A stretch of 64,000 bases of DNA from Mesostigma viride (lineage: Eukaryota > Streptophyta > Mesostigmatophyceae > Mesostigmatales > Mesostigmataceae), in the NCBI GenBank assembly GCA_009746045.1, contig RPFO01000104.1, positions 7,808,955 through 7,872,954 on the forward strand. The letters are read 5' to 3'. The translations under genes were made by a program, and so were the position numbers. Below the pieces are notes generated by a model that saw only the letters and a program-made list of their open reading frames with translations, was not told where the DNA came from and ran no database searches. The stretch's first letter is position 1. Each line of letters opens with the position of its first letter. This document shows positions 1 to 12,319 of this stretch, piece after piece.

Positions 1-1177
1 GTCCAAAATGAGGAATTTTCAATTTCTCGGACCATCATGTCCGTAGATGGACATGCCATAAAGACGTTACGGAATCTACACCCTACACCTGCCCCGGCTG
101 CGTCGGGAAGGGTTCAGCTTCCAGGGAGGCGGGGAAGTTGTTTTGACTGCAGGCCTACTAGTATAAAAAGTGTGACAAGTCGTCAAGAGTGTCGGGTGAT
201 GGCCAGGTGGAAAAGTCAAGCCAGGACTGGATAAATCCGCCTCGCGGTCATAAAAAAGGAAGAATCCACGATGTAACTTCTGGAGCCGTGATAGAATCTT
301 CAGGCTGACATTTTAGTAGAGGTTGTCTCACGGAACCAGAGTGGGCCAGTCACTGCAGATTCCGACCCCAAAACTAGGACTAGAATACTAGTGTCCAGGC
401 CCGGACAAAGTCTGATGAGAACATTCAGGCTCCCGGCAGAATATTCTCGCTGGATGGCAACTGGTCCAGGCTGACAAGTCCAGACCGCGCAGTAGAAAAA
501 GAGGGCGCACCGGTGTTCAGCGCCATCTTCGTCATGGCGCCCTTCGTAACCACCGCGGATCCCAGACCCGCCCCTCCACCCCCGCCCTTCCCCCCATGAT
601 TTTCGGCACTGTTTACATTGCTACCCACGATAGACCTCTCGTTCTGGGTTTCTGCTCATCCGGCTGAACCGTCCGATCATTGATCTACGGCCACATATAC
701 GACCGCGCCAGGGCGCCACATTTTCAATAGTTTCCCAAAATGGCATCAATATTTCAAAAGTGTCAGACTTTGTTTCGAAACTAAGATCCCGGTTCAGACT
801 GGCGGGCTGAATAGCTGGCGTTCAAATCTGCGAGTGGTACCAGCCAAAAAGGAATCACTGTGATCGCAGGGGATTCGGCTGTGCACTTGTCCCACGCTGG
901 GGGCAAGTGCATATGCACAACTACCACAAACGCACTGGAAATAAACTTGATGGAGTGCTACTGGTACAGGCCAAGGTACCGCTGGAATGCGAGACAGTGC
1001 GCTAGCTGTAACGGCAAACGGCATGCAGGCATAGTGTGCAAGTGCCCCGTGTCCCCCCCCCCCCCCCCTCCCCCCTCCCTTACTGCCAGAAGACGAGTGT
1101 GCGCATTAGTGATGCGGGTAAACTTACGGCACGAGGACGAGCGTGCGCGCGCCCCTACTACCCCCACCCCCACGTAC
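1..1177. other. No gene recognised; probable 3' side of the SRPBCC gene
   Basis: I see no convincing exon here. Positions 1053-1077 are a C-rich run. Positions 1085-1150 contain two imperfect copies, on the minus strand, of the exon-end and splice-donor motif of the neighbouring SRPBCC gene. The remaining exons of that gene should lie in this stretch or outside the window, but I could not identify them. Confidence 0.4.
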
Positions 1178-2901
<1,724 letters not shown>

Positions 2902-3560
2902 CTGCGCAGGTAGCCATGCCACCCGCATGACCACCCACACCAGAATGGTAAGGTTCACAAACAAACACCACCAGCGGTGCGAGCACAGCCGCAAGTAGCA
3001 GCGGGGCGAGCACCGACGGAACGCATGGGGGGACCCCTTGTGGTGTACACGTTGGGGGACCCTTTTGCTGGCATGCTGTCGGGTGACGGACGCGAGCGCG
3101 CAAGTGACGGCTGTTATGCTTATGTTCTTATTAACATCGCTATTCATTATTATACTACTACTATCATTATCAACAGTGGCGTGCACAGCTGTCCATCCAA
3201 GCAACCTACCTCTGATTACCCAAATGCGTGAAGTCAGGTTGCCAAAACAACACACAAGTAATTCCAAGGGCATCCAGTCTGCCTTCCGATGACCCACGCA
3301 ATGCTCCATAGACAAGGGACACCTTCCATGGATCAGGAATCCGCGCATACCGTGCGTACATGGCGGTACTCAGCCATGCAGGGGGGGGCGCTGGCTACCT
3401 GTGCAGGTGGTCGGTATCTGCCTTGTAGCACCATGTATCGGAGCACACGGAACACTTACAAGTGCCTGACGACGCTTAGACGCCTTGTAAGGCATGCGCC
3501 CTAACATGCATCGCTGTGTGCATGCTGTGCGCTGCATCGCATAGAGCCAACAGTCTCGCC
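2902..3560. other. No recognised gene
   Basis: This is the presumed 5' flank, and possibly the first exon, of the SRPBCC gene. A minus-strand ATG at 3026-3024 opens a short Arg/Ala/Cys-rich frame of transit-peptide character. Otherwise I see only AT-rich sequence near 3115-3170 and no repeat. Confidence 0.3.
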
Positions 3561-4031
3561 CTAGTACCTGTTTGCAGGCTCGGATACAGCAGCAGCGCTT
3601 GGGGAGGGGCAAGTTGGCTCATCTCCTCCCTGTCGGACAGGCCCCTCAGCGCTGCTGGCGGCGGCGCCCTCCCCATGTTCAGGCTTGGTACGCCATTTGC
3701 TACGCACGACAGAGTTTTTCCTTCTGCTTTTAAATCGGTTCTCTTGCGATGGCTTAAAAAACCCTCTCTTTTTCAGTTCCCTCTCACACGCGCTGGCAGC
3801 AGCCAATATGCTATTCCTGACAACGTCGCTGCCCGGAAACCTAGCAGCGGCGGCAGCTACAGCCGGTGTGGGCGGCGATGTAGGTATAAGTTCAGGAGGC
3901 ACGACGGGTGGCGACTTCCCAGCCACTTGGGCAGTGCATTTTGCAATAGCAGCTGCGTGCTCTGCATCTTTCTTCTCGGCTTCAATCTTCCGCTGCCGCG
4001 CACTCTTGTAAATCTCAAGTCGGAAAGGCAT
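3561..4031 (-). CDS. Hypothetical basic protein, 156 residues
   Basis: An uninterrupted minus-strand frame starts at an ATG at 4031. The first third is charged and helical (MPFRLEIYKSARQRKIEAEK, then many Ala, Lys and Glu). A Pro-rich linker follows (residues about 42-57). Next is a stretch with basic patches containing ELKKRGFFKPSQENRFKSRR at about residues 88-107, and the tail is Ala/Ser/Pro-rich. The balanced composition and basic cluster look more like coding sequence than the surrounding frames. I recognise no domain. No intron is needed. It could also be one exon of a larger minus-strand gene: a second coding-like minus-strand frame at 4604-4407 ends with a stop. It is divergent from the J-protein gene 1.2 kb away. 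Confidence 0.35.
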   Translation of the reverse strand: MPFRLEIYKSARQRKIEAEKKDAEHAAAIAKCTAQVAGKSPPVVPPELIPTSPPTPAVAAAAARFPGSDVVRNSILAAASACERELKKRGFFKPSQENRFKSRRKNSVVRSKWRTKPEHGEGAAASSAEGPVRQGGDEPTCPSPSAAAVSEPANRY

Positions 4032-5245
4032 TTGGTCGTCGTTCCTTCAATCCGCTGCGCTGTATATTTGTTTTGTGTAAAGTACTACGTAGCAGATGTT
4101 TAGCACGGCATGCGGCAAACACGGACTCAGCCCACCACGAGCGTTCACCGCCGGGTGCGTCACCAGGCTGCCCATATCACAGAAGAAATACGTTAAATGC
4201 CGGTGCAGGAGACATGGTTCAATACCCGCAATCGTCCATCCAAAGCTCGTGCGGTATGCTACGTTCGCGCGAGCACCGAGTGCTCGACAGAAAAAATATA
4301 AACGCACAAACGGCCATATTTTTCCCTTTGCTGTGCGGAGGACAGCACAAAACCCTGGCTGGATTTGGGGCGTGAACTACGGAATCTTGTCATAATTCGC
4401 GTACGGCTATGCGGAGTTGTCCGTTGCAGGTGGATTTCCGTCTGCTACGCAGAAGCCTACGTGGTCCAGGTCTGGGATTCTGGGAATATCTACCCTTTTC
4501 GCCATATGGCACTCGCGATCGGCCTCCAGCTCTGATGCACCCTGTCGGACAACTCGACTCAACTCAGGAGACGGTGGTGCAGAGGCCAGTTGTGTGGCAC
4601 GCAACCTTTCTAGACTTCTGTACAGTACGGTCTCTGATCAGTCAGGCTACAATATTCCCGCCGCAAATACAGTACTGAACCGCGAGTCCTCGACCAGCTG
4701 CGACAACGGGGGCTCGGCCGTACATGCATGCCGCCCCGCCCCTGCAGGCTGCCACATGCCACCGCACGAGCCAGATGATCCCCGTGCATGCGAATTCCGA
4801 CATGCAAGCCTCGAACGGGTATGGCAGGTTTGTCGCGATACTCGGTACTGTATGGTTGTTTTCAGCCGGGAAATCCACCTTCTGGTAATCCGTGGCTCTT
4901 GGCGATTTTTTTGTCGGCCTGATTTCTGTTTAAGAATTTGGCCATTCGGCGCTGTTGTTGGAGGTTATTGGCATGGCCAGGTGCTGTACTCGCGTGCATA
5001 AACGCCAGGCTGTGATGGATTCCATGCAGACCCTACCGTGCGAATAATCGCGATGCGGACTTACTAAGCTCTGAAAAGGTAGTTATAAGTGTTAGAGGGG
5101 GGAACAAATGTCGTGGCGTGCTAAGCTTAAAGCGCAACAAAGATTATGGAGTAACTTTCAGGCGTGCGCGGGGCACTTCTTCCCAATGGCCCCGTTGTGA
5201 TCTGGGCGCCCCCTACCGACAATTCGCACATAGAACGCACGGGGA
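4032..5245. other. Intergenic; possible minus-strand exon at 4604-4407
   Basis: The minus-strand frame ending at 4407 reads as a charged segment (ELEADRECHMAKRVDIPRIP) after a possible CAG acceptor near 4622, so it might be the last exon of an unrecognised gene. The rest shows no repeat or family resemblance. The promoters of the J-protein gene and possibly of the 4031 ORF should lie here. Confidence 0.25.
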
Positions 5246-5968
5246 ATGGAGGAATCCGAAACGCCTGTCTACAGCGATGATATTATTTTTGTTGAGGAGG
5301 GTGCCTTACACTACGTTCCAAACGTCCTTGCCGCGCTAGGAGTACCCGACGACGCGTCTCTGGAGGATGTTGTGAAAGCCTACCGGCGCGCCTGCCTTCT
5401 TGTCCATCCGGACAAGGGCGGGAGCGTTGCCGAGTTTCAACATTTGACTTTATTATTCAATCGCGTAAATACCGAAGAGAAGCTGATCGCGTACAAGGCT
5501 TACCTTCAAGAAAAGAAGAATGACCTGATCGACGAGAATTTTGTCAGCACAGTGCACACCTGGTACGATGCTCATAAGCAATCTTACGTCGAGCTAGTCA
5601 GGTCGCGCCTGCAGACGATCACGACCGAGGAAGACTTCATGCGCCTGCGATTAAGCCTGCGTGCAAAACTGGAAGAAGAAATGCCCCACTGCTCAGGTGA
5701 GAAGGGGATTTGCAAGGACTATGCGCGCAAGTTTGAGAAGGAGATCTACCACGCGACCTTACTGGAGGAGATGCAGCCAACCACGGGTGGCTATGAGATC
5801 GAACTGCTGCGCAAGGGCACGCTGGTGGATGCAGAGCGGGCATACTTGAGGAAGCACCGGGCAGAGGTCAGCGCTGCCAACTGGGGCACGTGCCTGGGTT
5901 GCTACTGGCCCGGCATGCGCATATTCACCTTCTGGTCGCTGTGCCAAGGGGATCGGAAGCGGGAATGA
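5246..5968 (+). CDS. J-domain (DnaJ-like) protein, 240 residues
   Basis: The J domain lies near the N-terminus (about residues 27-75). It has a helix I segment (VPNVLAALGVPDDASLEDVV), helix II (KAYRRACLLV), the diagnostic HPD loop in VHPDKGGS, and helix III (AEFQHLTLLFNRV). HPD is the motif by which J proteins stimulate Hsp70 ATPase activity, so an Hsp70 co-chaperone role is expected. Residues 80-215 are charged and helical with no family that I recognise. There is no Gly/Phe region or zinc-finger CxxCxGxG repeat, so it is a class C (type III) J protein. The last 30 residues (GTCLGCYWPGMRIFTFWS) are hydrophobic and could be a tail or read-through past an unrecognised donor. The ATG at 5246 is the first in frame. 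The partner pathway cannot be read from the sequence. Confidence 0.75.
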   Translation: MEESETPVYSDDIIFVEEGALHYVPNVLAALGVPDDASLEDVVKAYRRACLLVHPDKGGSVAEFQHLTLLFNRVNTEEKLIAYKAYLQEKKNDLIDENFVSTVHTWYDAHKQSYVELVRSRLQTITTEEDFMRLRLSLRAKLEEEMPHCSGEKGICKDYARKFEKEIYHATLLEEMQPTTGGYEIELLRKGTLVDAERAYLRKHRAEVSAANWGTCLGCYWPGMRIFTFWSLCQGDRKRE

Positions 5969-6580
5969 CAACGGAGGCGCCCCATCCAGAAACGTTGGAT
6001 GATACGACGGCTTGCTTGGGTCGCCGCCGCCCCATCCCGCCCTTACCTACGGATGGTTTCCATCCCTTACGTGTTCTGATTCTTGAGCGTGGCGATGGTT
6101 TGTGGGGGACGGAGGCATGCCCTGTGCTGTCCGCCGCGTGACTGGAGCTGGCTGGCACTGTGTGCAGCGCACGTATGACGGCCCCCCTGCCCCTGTACCG
6201 GACCCCTTCCCCTTCCCTGCCCCCTTTCCCCCCTGCCCACCGGCCCCTCTACCGGCCACATGCAAGAGCAACCATGCATAGCCTGCGTGCGTGCACGAGC
6301 GCGTGTATGTGCACACACGCCTCATGGGGACGGCGCCGCACCGTGCACGCCGCGCGGCGGCGGGGGGAGCATGGGTCGGGTTGTTGTGGGAGGGTGCGGA
6401 GCATGGCTCATGGATGGCGGGGGGAACCGAGCGACCCGGATGGGCCCACTACCCCGCATGCCCCCATGCGCCCCGATGCGCCCCAACGCACCTATTTTCC
6501 CCTGCCGGCCCGGCTGGTCCCCGCCCTGGTGCAAGCGCGTATTGTGCCGTGCAGACGTGGCTTGTTGTCATACTTGGCCG
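5969..6580. other. Non-coding flank of the J-protein gene
   Basis: GC-rich sequence with a C-rich pyrimidine run at 6180-6250. No exon is convincing. It could hold the 3' UTR of the J-protein gene. Confidence 0.3.
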
Positions 6581-6584
6581 GGGC

Positions 6585-7095
6585 TCCAACAAAGCGCGGC
6601 CGGTGCTCCAGCAAGCGTGGCTGGTGCTCCAGCAAACGCGGCCGGTGCTCCAACAAAGCGCGGCCGTGCTCCAGCAAGGGTGGCCGGTGCTCCAACAAGC
6701 GCGGCTGGTGCTCCAACAAAGCGCGGCCGGTGCTCCAGCAAGCGTGGCCGGTGCTCCAGCAAGCGCGGCCGGTGCTCCAACAAAGCACGGCCGTGCTCCA
6801 GCAAGGGTGGCCGGTGCTCCAACAAGCACGGCTGGTGCTCCAACAAAGTGCAGCCGGTGCTCCAGCAAGCGCGGCCGGTGCTCCAGCAACCGCGGCCGGT
6901 GCTCCAACAAAGCGCGGCCGGTGCTCCAACAAGCGCGGCCGGTGCTCCAACAAGCGCGGCGGGTGCTCCAGCAAGCGCGGCCGGTGCTCCAACAAAGTGC
7001 GGCCGGTGCTCCAGCAAGCGCGGCCGGTGGCCAGCAAGCGCGGCCAGTGCTCCAGCAATCGCGGCCGGTGGCCAGCAAGCGCGGCCGGTGCTCAT
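6585..7095. repeat. GC-rich minisatellite, about 20-25 bp unit
   Basis: About two dozen variants of the unit GCGGCCGGTGCTCCARCAA, with one or two extra A residues in some copies, end in degenerate copies at 7020-7090. Units differ mainly at CAGC/CAAC and GCGG/GTGG. The array makes Ala/Gly/Pro or Leu/Glu/His/Arg-rich open frames in all six frames, which I do not regard as genes. Confidence 0.9.
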
Positions 7096-8600
7096 GGACG
7101 CATGGGGTGTGCATCGGCAGCATGGCATCGCGGGTGTTGCGTGCTTCCCACCTCCTGGTGGTGGCATGCACGGCGGCTTGCCCACCTCTCTACATTTGTG
7201 GGTCACACGCCCCTCAACCAGGCAAGGCGCGGCTGCAGGCAAGCGTGCCACCGCATGCTTGCTGCTGCACGCTTGCTGCCGCACACCACCCGCTTCTTGT
7301 GCGCGTGGACCTGCCGTGCCACGAGTGTCTCCTTATAGGAGCCCGCGCCTGCTTCCACGCACAACACGCGCGAGAGTACGGGGGTGATGGGGGCATGCCC
7401 CCCTTGCTTGCACCCAGAGGATAGCCGAGCAGCGGCGCGCCCATGCATGGCCATCTTACCTTGGTGAACCGCTCGCATGCGCGCACCCCTCCTCTCGGTG
7501 CCCACGCGGACCATGGTCAGGGGGGGCCACCACCTGTCGTCGGTTGCGCCCACCCAACCAGTTGAGATCATGTCTTCAGGGTGGTGGGTTGACCATGCCG
7601 TACGGATAAACCCATGCCTAGGTGCAGTTGGACCCACGCAGGTGGCCGGCCAGCGTCGTGGGTTGGATCGGGGGATCCTTTTTGAGGGAACTGGTGGTGG
7701 GGCGTTTCGAAGCAAGGGGTGGGGGGGTGGGCAGACCGCGGTCCCGATTCAACATGGAGGTGGCTCTGCGCTGGGCTGTCGTGGTTGTGGGTGGCTGCAG
7801 AATCCAGAGCGCACCTCCAGCGAACCATCCAGGGACGTGTTGTGGGTGGCACGGCCAGCCGTGTGGATGGGAAAAAGTGGTTTTGTCTATGGTGGTGATT
7901 GTGGAGACTGTGGACACATGCAGCTGTGTTGTGCTTATCGGTGGCATTCTATATGCCATGATGTAGTGTTGATTACTGATTCAGATGAGGCAAGGTGGGA
8001 TTTGGATTTCTGCAGGTGAGCAATCTTGTACTTTTACATGGGATGCTCACACGCGATTTTGCTGTTACCGCTCTGTAGCTGTGAGCATTTCTGCATTTAG
8101 TAGTATGCTCGTTTATCACGTACAATTTCTGTTTCGCCGCAGGCTCGAGCTACCATGGTCGGGATTCTCCCGATTTCTGGCCTGCGCTGGTTGTCTCCTT
8201 GATGTATATGAAGTGGATGCTTTCAGCATTGATGTGTAAAGGCTACAGTGGCAGCCTTCAGGGATTGATACCTAGTATCGATGCTTTCACATGATTTCTC
8301 AACGATTTATCTACCACATTTTTGTTATTCGAGCGATCAATTACTTTGCCCTTGTTAATCTGGGCAAGCACTTTCCTATGGAATGCAACTATTGGTCATT
8401 TGACTTCACTGTACATAGCGATAGCATTTATATAGGATAGCATTTATATAGGAGAATATAGAGGCTTCTCCGGGAGTGCAGAGGGGTTTTAGGGGCATAC
8501 CCAGGGTTCACCCCCAACCCCCAGCTAGGCCATGTACATGTGCACGTGGAATACTCTAGAGCTATGCTAGTCTCTGTTGAATGTTTGGCCATTGTCCTAG
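7096..8600. other. No recognised gene; one copy of the dispersed 90-bp motif
   Basis: Only short low-information frames occur. Positions 8141-8203 hold the forward core of the dispersed motif described separately. Near 8432-8460 the segment ATAGCATTTATATAGGA is directly repeated. I see no domain. Confidence 0.4.
8141..8203 (+). repeat. Dispersed 90-bp motif, copy 1 (core only)
   Basis: The core runs from AGGCTCGAGCTACCATGGTC through GGCCTGCGCTGGTTGTCTCC. In this copy the centre forms a perfect hairpin, TCGGGA-TTC-TCCCGA. It lacks the upstream part (ACTCGAAAACGCGGA) seen in other copies. An inverted copy lies at 8737-8827. Confidence 0.85.
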
Positions 8601-8736
8601 GCCACGAGCGGACATGGCTGACGGCGGAGCTCAGAACATTTTGCTTCTGAGCCCCAAATTCAGTCAGATCACTTGCAAACGATGCGTCTTTTCTAGGCGC
8701 ATCTGCTACTACAATCGGTTACAGCTGTAACGCAGT

Positions 8737-8827
8737 ATCAAGGAGACAACCAGCGCAGGCCAGAAATCGGGAGAATCCGGACCATGGTAGCTCGAGCCTG
8801 CAGTTATCTTGTCCGCGTTTTCGAGTC
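8737..8827 (-). repeat. Dispersed 90-bp motif, copy 2
   Basis: Reverse-complement copy including the upstream part. With copy 1 it bounds about 530 bp in inverted orientation. It lies inside the 5' region of the first ORF1-only element (copy A). Confidence 0.85.
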
Positions 8828-8962
8828 AGTATTGTGACAAGCCTGAAGCTATTACGCCAAGCACCACGTCTTTCGACGCACACGCTGATATATATTTCCC
8901 GAAGCTATTGCGCAATATTATGACGATCAAATGCTCCTCTACGCAGCGCAGCCTGGCGGCAT

Positions 8963-10430
8963 ATGCTGAGCCCTGAAAATACGTCTGCAGCTCCGGCTGC
9001 AGCTTTGCCCTCTGGCCCTGAAGGCAGCAGTGCCACTAGCCAAGCACTAGTGGTCGCCTCGCCCCCCGGGATCGCCTCGCCAGTCGCGTCGCCTGAGCCC
9101 CAGCGCAGTCGCCCTGCCGAGCCGAGCTGGGAAGCCGTCGACTTTGACGCCAGCCAACCCGGCTTTTTTGAAAAGCTCACCCACGACAGCATCCTGCGTT
9201 TCGTGTTTTGGGGATCGCACGCCTCGCTTATTGTTAAATGTGCAAGCAGCTCTACAACCAGGGCCACCTCTATAATGCCTGACTTATGAGCCGCCCATAC
9301 GAATACATCACCACCGTCGCCCGCCCCCAACTTCAGTCCTCTTCTCCCTCCTTGGGCGCTCCATCCAGGAGCTCTGGCCCCCCGCCCCCCTCACCACAAC
9401 CTTGACCGAGGCCGCCATCGGCCATCCGCTCCCTCCTTAAGGAGGCCCTCGAACAGCACGTGACCCCCCTCGCGCTGCAGATGTGGCAGCCCTGGGCGGC
9501 ACAATGGCTGCCGAGCTCCCCCTTCTCTCCACCACCGCCACCGCCACCTCCGCCCTCCTTGCCTCCACCTCCAAAGCCACCACCGCCACCACCGACGCCA
9601 TCACCGCCCATGCAGCTCCGCGACATCGACCAGCGCCTCTTGAAAGGACAGCGCCATCGCCATCGAGTGCCTGCAAAACACCGCGGGCCTCGCCGCCCAG
9701 GCAGTGAAGGACATTGCCGCCAAGCCAGCCCCCGGCCGCTGCATGGCCCGACTGGCAATGCCCCTCCCAGTGACCCTCACCTGGACGGACATGCAACACT
9801 TCCACCACCTCCACCACCTCCACCACCTCCACCACCTCGATCCACCACCTCCACCACCTCCGCCACCTCCGCCGTCGCAGCACAGCTCCAGCAGCAGACG
9901 CTCGACCTCCGCGAGGAGGCCGAGCTCAGTCGCCAAGCACAGCCTTAACGTCACCGTCAAGAACTTCGACCTGGTGGAAGGTGAGAATTCCGAGAAGCTT
10001 GCGGCATGCGTTTCAGAGAGAAATCCTTGGTCGCATGGGCATCCTTGGTGAGATCAAGAAGCTGGACGCCCACCGCCTTCCGGCCCCGCTCGCGGGGTAA
10101 GGCAGGGGCGCCTCCGCGTCTGCTGCTCATCTTTGAGAACCCGGCGGACAATCTTGATTTCTTTTCTCAGACGCGCCGCAAGCGGCTCGAGAAGACTCAC
10201 TTCACCCTGGATGACAACTTGACCGGCCTGGCGCAGCAACAACGGCGACGGGAGCTATGGCCGACCTACCTCAAGCTCCGGCAGAGGTACCGCGGCGGGG
10301 AAGCCGGTGTACTGGAAGGGGGCGGCCATCTACGTCGGCCACAAGCCCTGGCAAGCGACCCCCGCGGCCCCAGCACTGCCTCCAGACGCCCCAGCTTAGG
10401 GGAATACAGCAGTAGTAGTGTAGAATAGCT
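8963..10430 (+). pseudogene. L1-ORF1p-like protein of copy A, frameshifted
   Basis: The coding sequence is spread over three frames. The N-terminal part is Pro/Ser-rich with FEKLTHDSILRFVFWG (9165-9215), matching the MSPDDAMHCIFFGDY region of the other copies. The middle is a long Thr/Pro/Ala-rich stretch that includes polyproline (9530-9610, 9800-9870). The C-terminal part (about 10006-10428) contains KTHFTLDDNL, QQQRRRELWPTYLKLRQRYR and a WKG-type segment. The pattern of a hydrophobic F-LDDDLT-QQ-RR-L-P-R-G-W-G tail is characteristic of ORF1 proteins of L1-clade LINEs in plants and algae. Those are RNA-binding proteins that coat the transcript in the RNP. At least two frameshifts are present, so this copy is not functional. 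Confidence 0.65.
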
Positions 10431-10496
10431 GTAAGGCCTAGCCGGCACCGTGGCCTCGTACATGTACGCCTATATTACGGGCCCCATACCAGCTGT

Positions 10497-11023
10497 ATGA
10501 GAGTCTTTGTATCATGGCATGCCTCGTGTTTCGGACGAGATTAGGCAGCGTAGGATAGCATTTGTAGGACACCTTGCCCGCACCAGCCAGGTCGACACCA
10601 CCCTTGGTCTGGCCGGCCCCCAGCGGCTTGGACAGCCAGGGCGGCACATTCTGACCTGGCCTGGCCCCAAGGACATTCCCAAAAGGCCGGGTAGGGAAAC
10701 CTGTCACCAACTACGTTCAGATGTTGCTGGACGACCTAGTGGTCCCAGCCCAGTTTGAGCACCGCATCCACTCTCTCTCCCGTCTTTGGACTGCCATGCA
10801 GGACAAGACGCGGTGGAAGAAGATTGTCAAGGCGCACACGCCCGACCCTGTGGGCAAGCCACCTCCCCCCAAGCGGAGGAGGCGTTTTGATGAGTAGTGT
10901 AGTTAGGATTTTCTAGATAGAGTTAGGATAGTTCGATCACGCGGCTTCCTCCACCCCATCCATCATGAAATATGTGCTACATGACCTCCCCACGGAGGCA
11001 TGTTATAATTTAATTTAATTTTA
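10497..11023 (+). mobile_element. 5'-truncated LINE 3' end, plus orientation
   Basis: The insert carries the C-terminal end of a LINE ORF2 (SDEIRQRRIAFVGHLART, 10525-10580), a 3' UTR with the hairpin CTCC-CCAC-GGAG, and a TTTAA-rich tail. It is flanked by an 11-bp perfect target duplication, ATACCAGCTGT, at 10486-10496 and 11024-11034. R-RR-x-x-x-x-GHL-R is a common C-terminal signature of LINE ORF2 proteins. The insertion site is the 3' UTR of copy A. Confidence 0.85.
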
Positions 11024-11105
11024 ATACCAGCTGTTGCCTTATACTAGCATTATTTAGCCATGTACATGTCGGTGTGCCTATGACGTGCACCCCACACCAG
11101 ATGAT

Positions 11106-11663
11106 TAAAATTAAATTAAATTATAACATGCCTCCGTGGGGAGATCATGTAGCACATATTCCATGATGGATGGGGTGGGGGAAGCCGCGTAATCGAACTA
11201 TCCTAACTCTAAGCTATCTAGTCTAGAAATCCTCACTACACTACTCATCAAAACGCCTCCTCCGCTTGGGGGGAGGGGGCTTGCCCACAGGGTCGGGCGT
11301 GTGCGCCTTGACAATCTTCTTCCATCGTCTTGTCCTGCATGGCAGTCCAAAGACGGGAGAGAGAGTGGATGCGGTACTCAAACTGGGCTGGGACCACTAG
11401 GTCGTCCAGCAACATCTGGGTGTAGTTCGTGACAGGTTTCCCTACCCTTTTGGGAATGCCCTCTGGGCCAGGCCAGGTCAGAATGTGTCGCCCTGGCTGG
11501 CCAAGCCGCTGGGGGCCGGCCAGACCAAGGGCGGTGTCGACCTGGCTGGTGCGAGCAAGGTGTCCTACAAATGCTATCCTACGCTGCCTAATCTCATCCG
11601 AAATACGTGGCATGCCATGATACAAAGACTCTGATGACGGACGCTCTGAAAAACCTACGTTAA
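11106..11663 (-). mobile_element. 5'-truncated LINE 3' end, minus orientation
   Basis: Minus-strand copy of the same LINE 3' end. The ORF2 C-terminal frame is open at 11667-11248, with GMPRISDEIRQRRIAFVGHL and a tail ending SPQAEEAF. It is flanked by a 12-bp perfect target duplication, ACACCAGATGAT, at 11094-11105 and 11664-11675. It lies tail-to-tail with the plus copy, with about 80 bp between them. Confidence 0.87.
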
Positions 11664-11785
11664 ACACCAGATGATGCCTAGCTTTATTTAGTTATGCTGT
11701 GCCCATGGCCCATGCAGAGAGCTACTCTCTGCTGAGAAGCCATGCCCTAGACATTGTTTAGCCATGCTGATCTTCCACCCCATTA

Positions 11786-11908
11786 AAAAACTAAATTAAA
11801 TTAAATTAAATTAAATTAAATTAAATTTATTTTAATTTAATTAATTAAATTAAATTAAATTAAATTATAGCATGCCTCCGTTGGGAGATCATGTAGCACA
11901 CCATGCCA
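11786..11908 (-). mobile_element. Extremely 5'-truncated LINE tail
   Basis: Only the last part of the LINE 3' UTR (minus-strand sense: CTCCCAACGGAGGCATG) and a long AT tail of TTTAA/TTAAT units (11786-11868) are present. The surrounding sequence continues the 3' UTR of copy A, as judged by comparison with copy B. The target duplication is imperfect (ACCCCAT versus ACACCAT). Confidence 0.65.
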
Positions 11909-12319
11909 GGCCTTAACTAATAATTAATTGAGCTCATTCTGATGAGTCATGGTGGTGCCGGTGCACTTTGTGTACCCAGCTAGAGCTTGTGTAGTTTACA
12001 CCCTACCCTTGCAGGAATTAAGTAGCCCAGAATGGCCATATGCCCCTACTCAGGGATAGGTGCTACATATACTCCCAACCAATTCATGAGTTACATCCTA
12101 AGTACTTGGCGTACGAGCCAGGAGCCACGAGCCACGAGGTAGCCATGGCTGACGGCGGAGCTCATAACTTTCACGTTTGAGCACCGAATTTAGCCACGGT
12201 GAATATCACTGTCGCTTCGTCTTTCTAACTAAGACGCACATACATGCTGATATAATTTTCCGAATCTATTACGCAATATATGACGAGCAAACGCTCCTCG
12301 ACGCAACGCAGTTTGGCGG

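Larger units (their letters stand above)
8600..12095 (+). mobile_element. ORF1-only LINE-like element, copy A (with three LINE fragments inserted)
   Basis: The start is set by the shared 5' segment GGCTGACGGCGGAGCTCA at about 8613, which also opens copies B and C. The end is set by the 3' segment with ACTCCCAAC at about 12075. Between them are a degraded ORF1 (8963-10430) and a 3' UTR containing three inserted LINE pieces: 10497-11023 (plus), 11106-11663 (minus) and about 11786-11908 (minus). Without these the element is about 2.3 kb. It carries no reverse transcriptase, and copy B follows head-to-tail within about 30 bp. Confidence 0.7.

Noticed and set aside
6160..7424. Three overlapping 375-392-codon frames
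   Set aside because: They are products of the 20-25-bp GC-rich minisatellite, present in all frames with no conserved composition outside the array.
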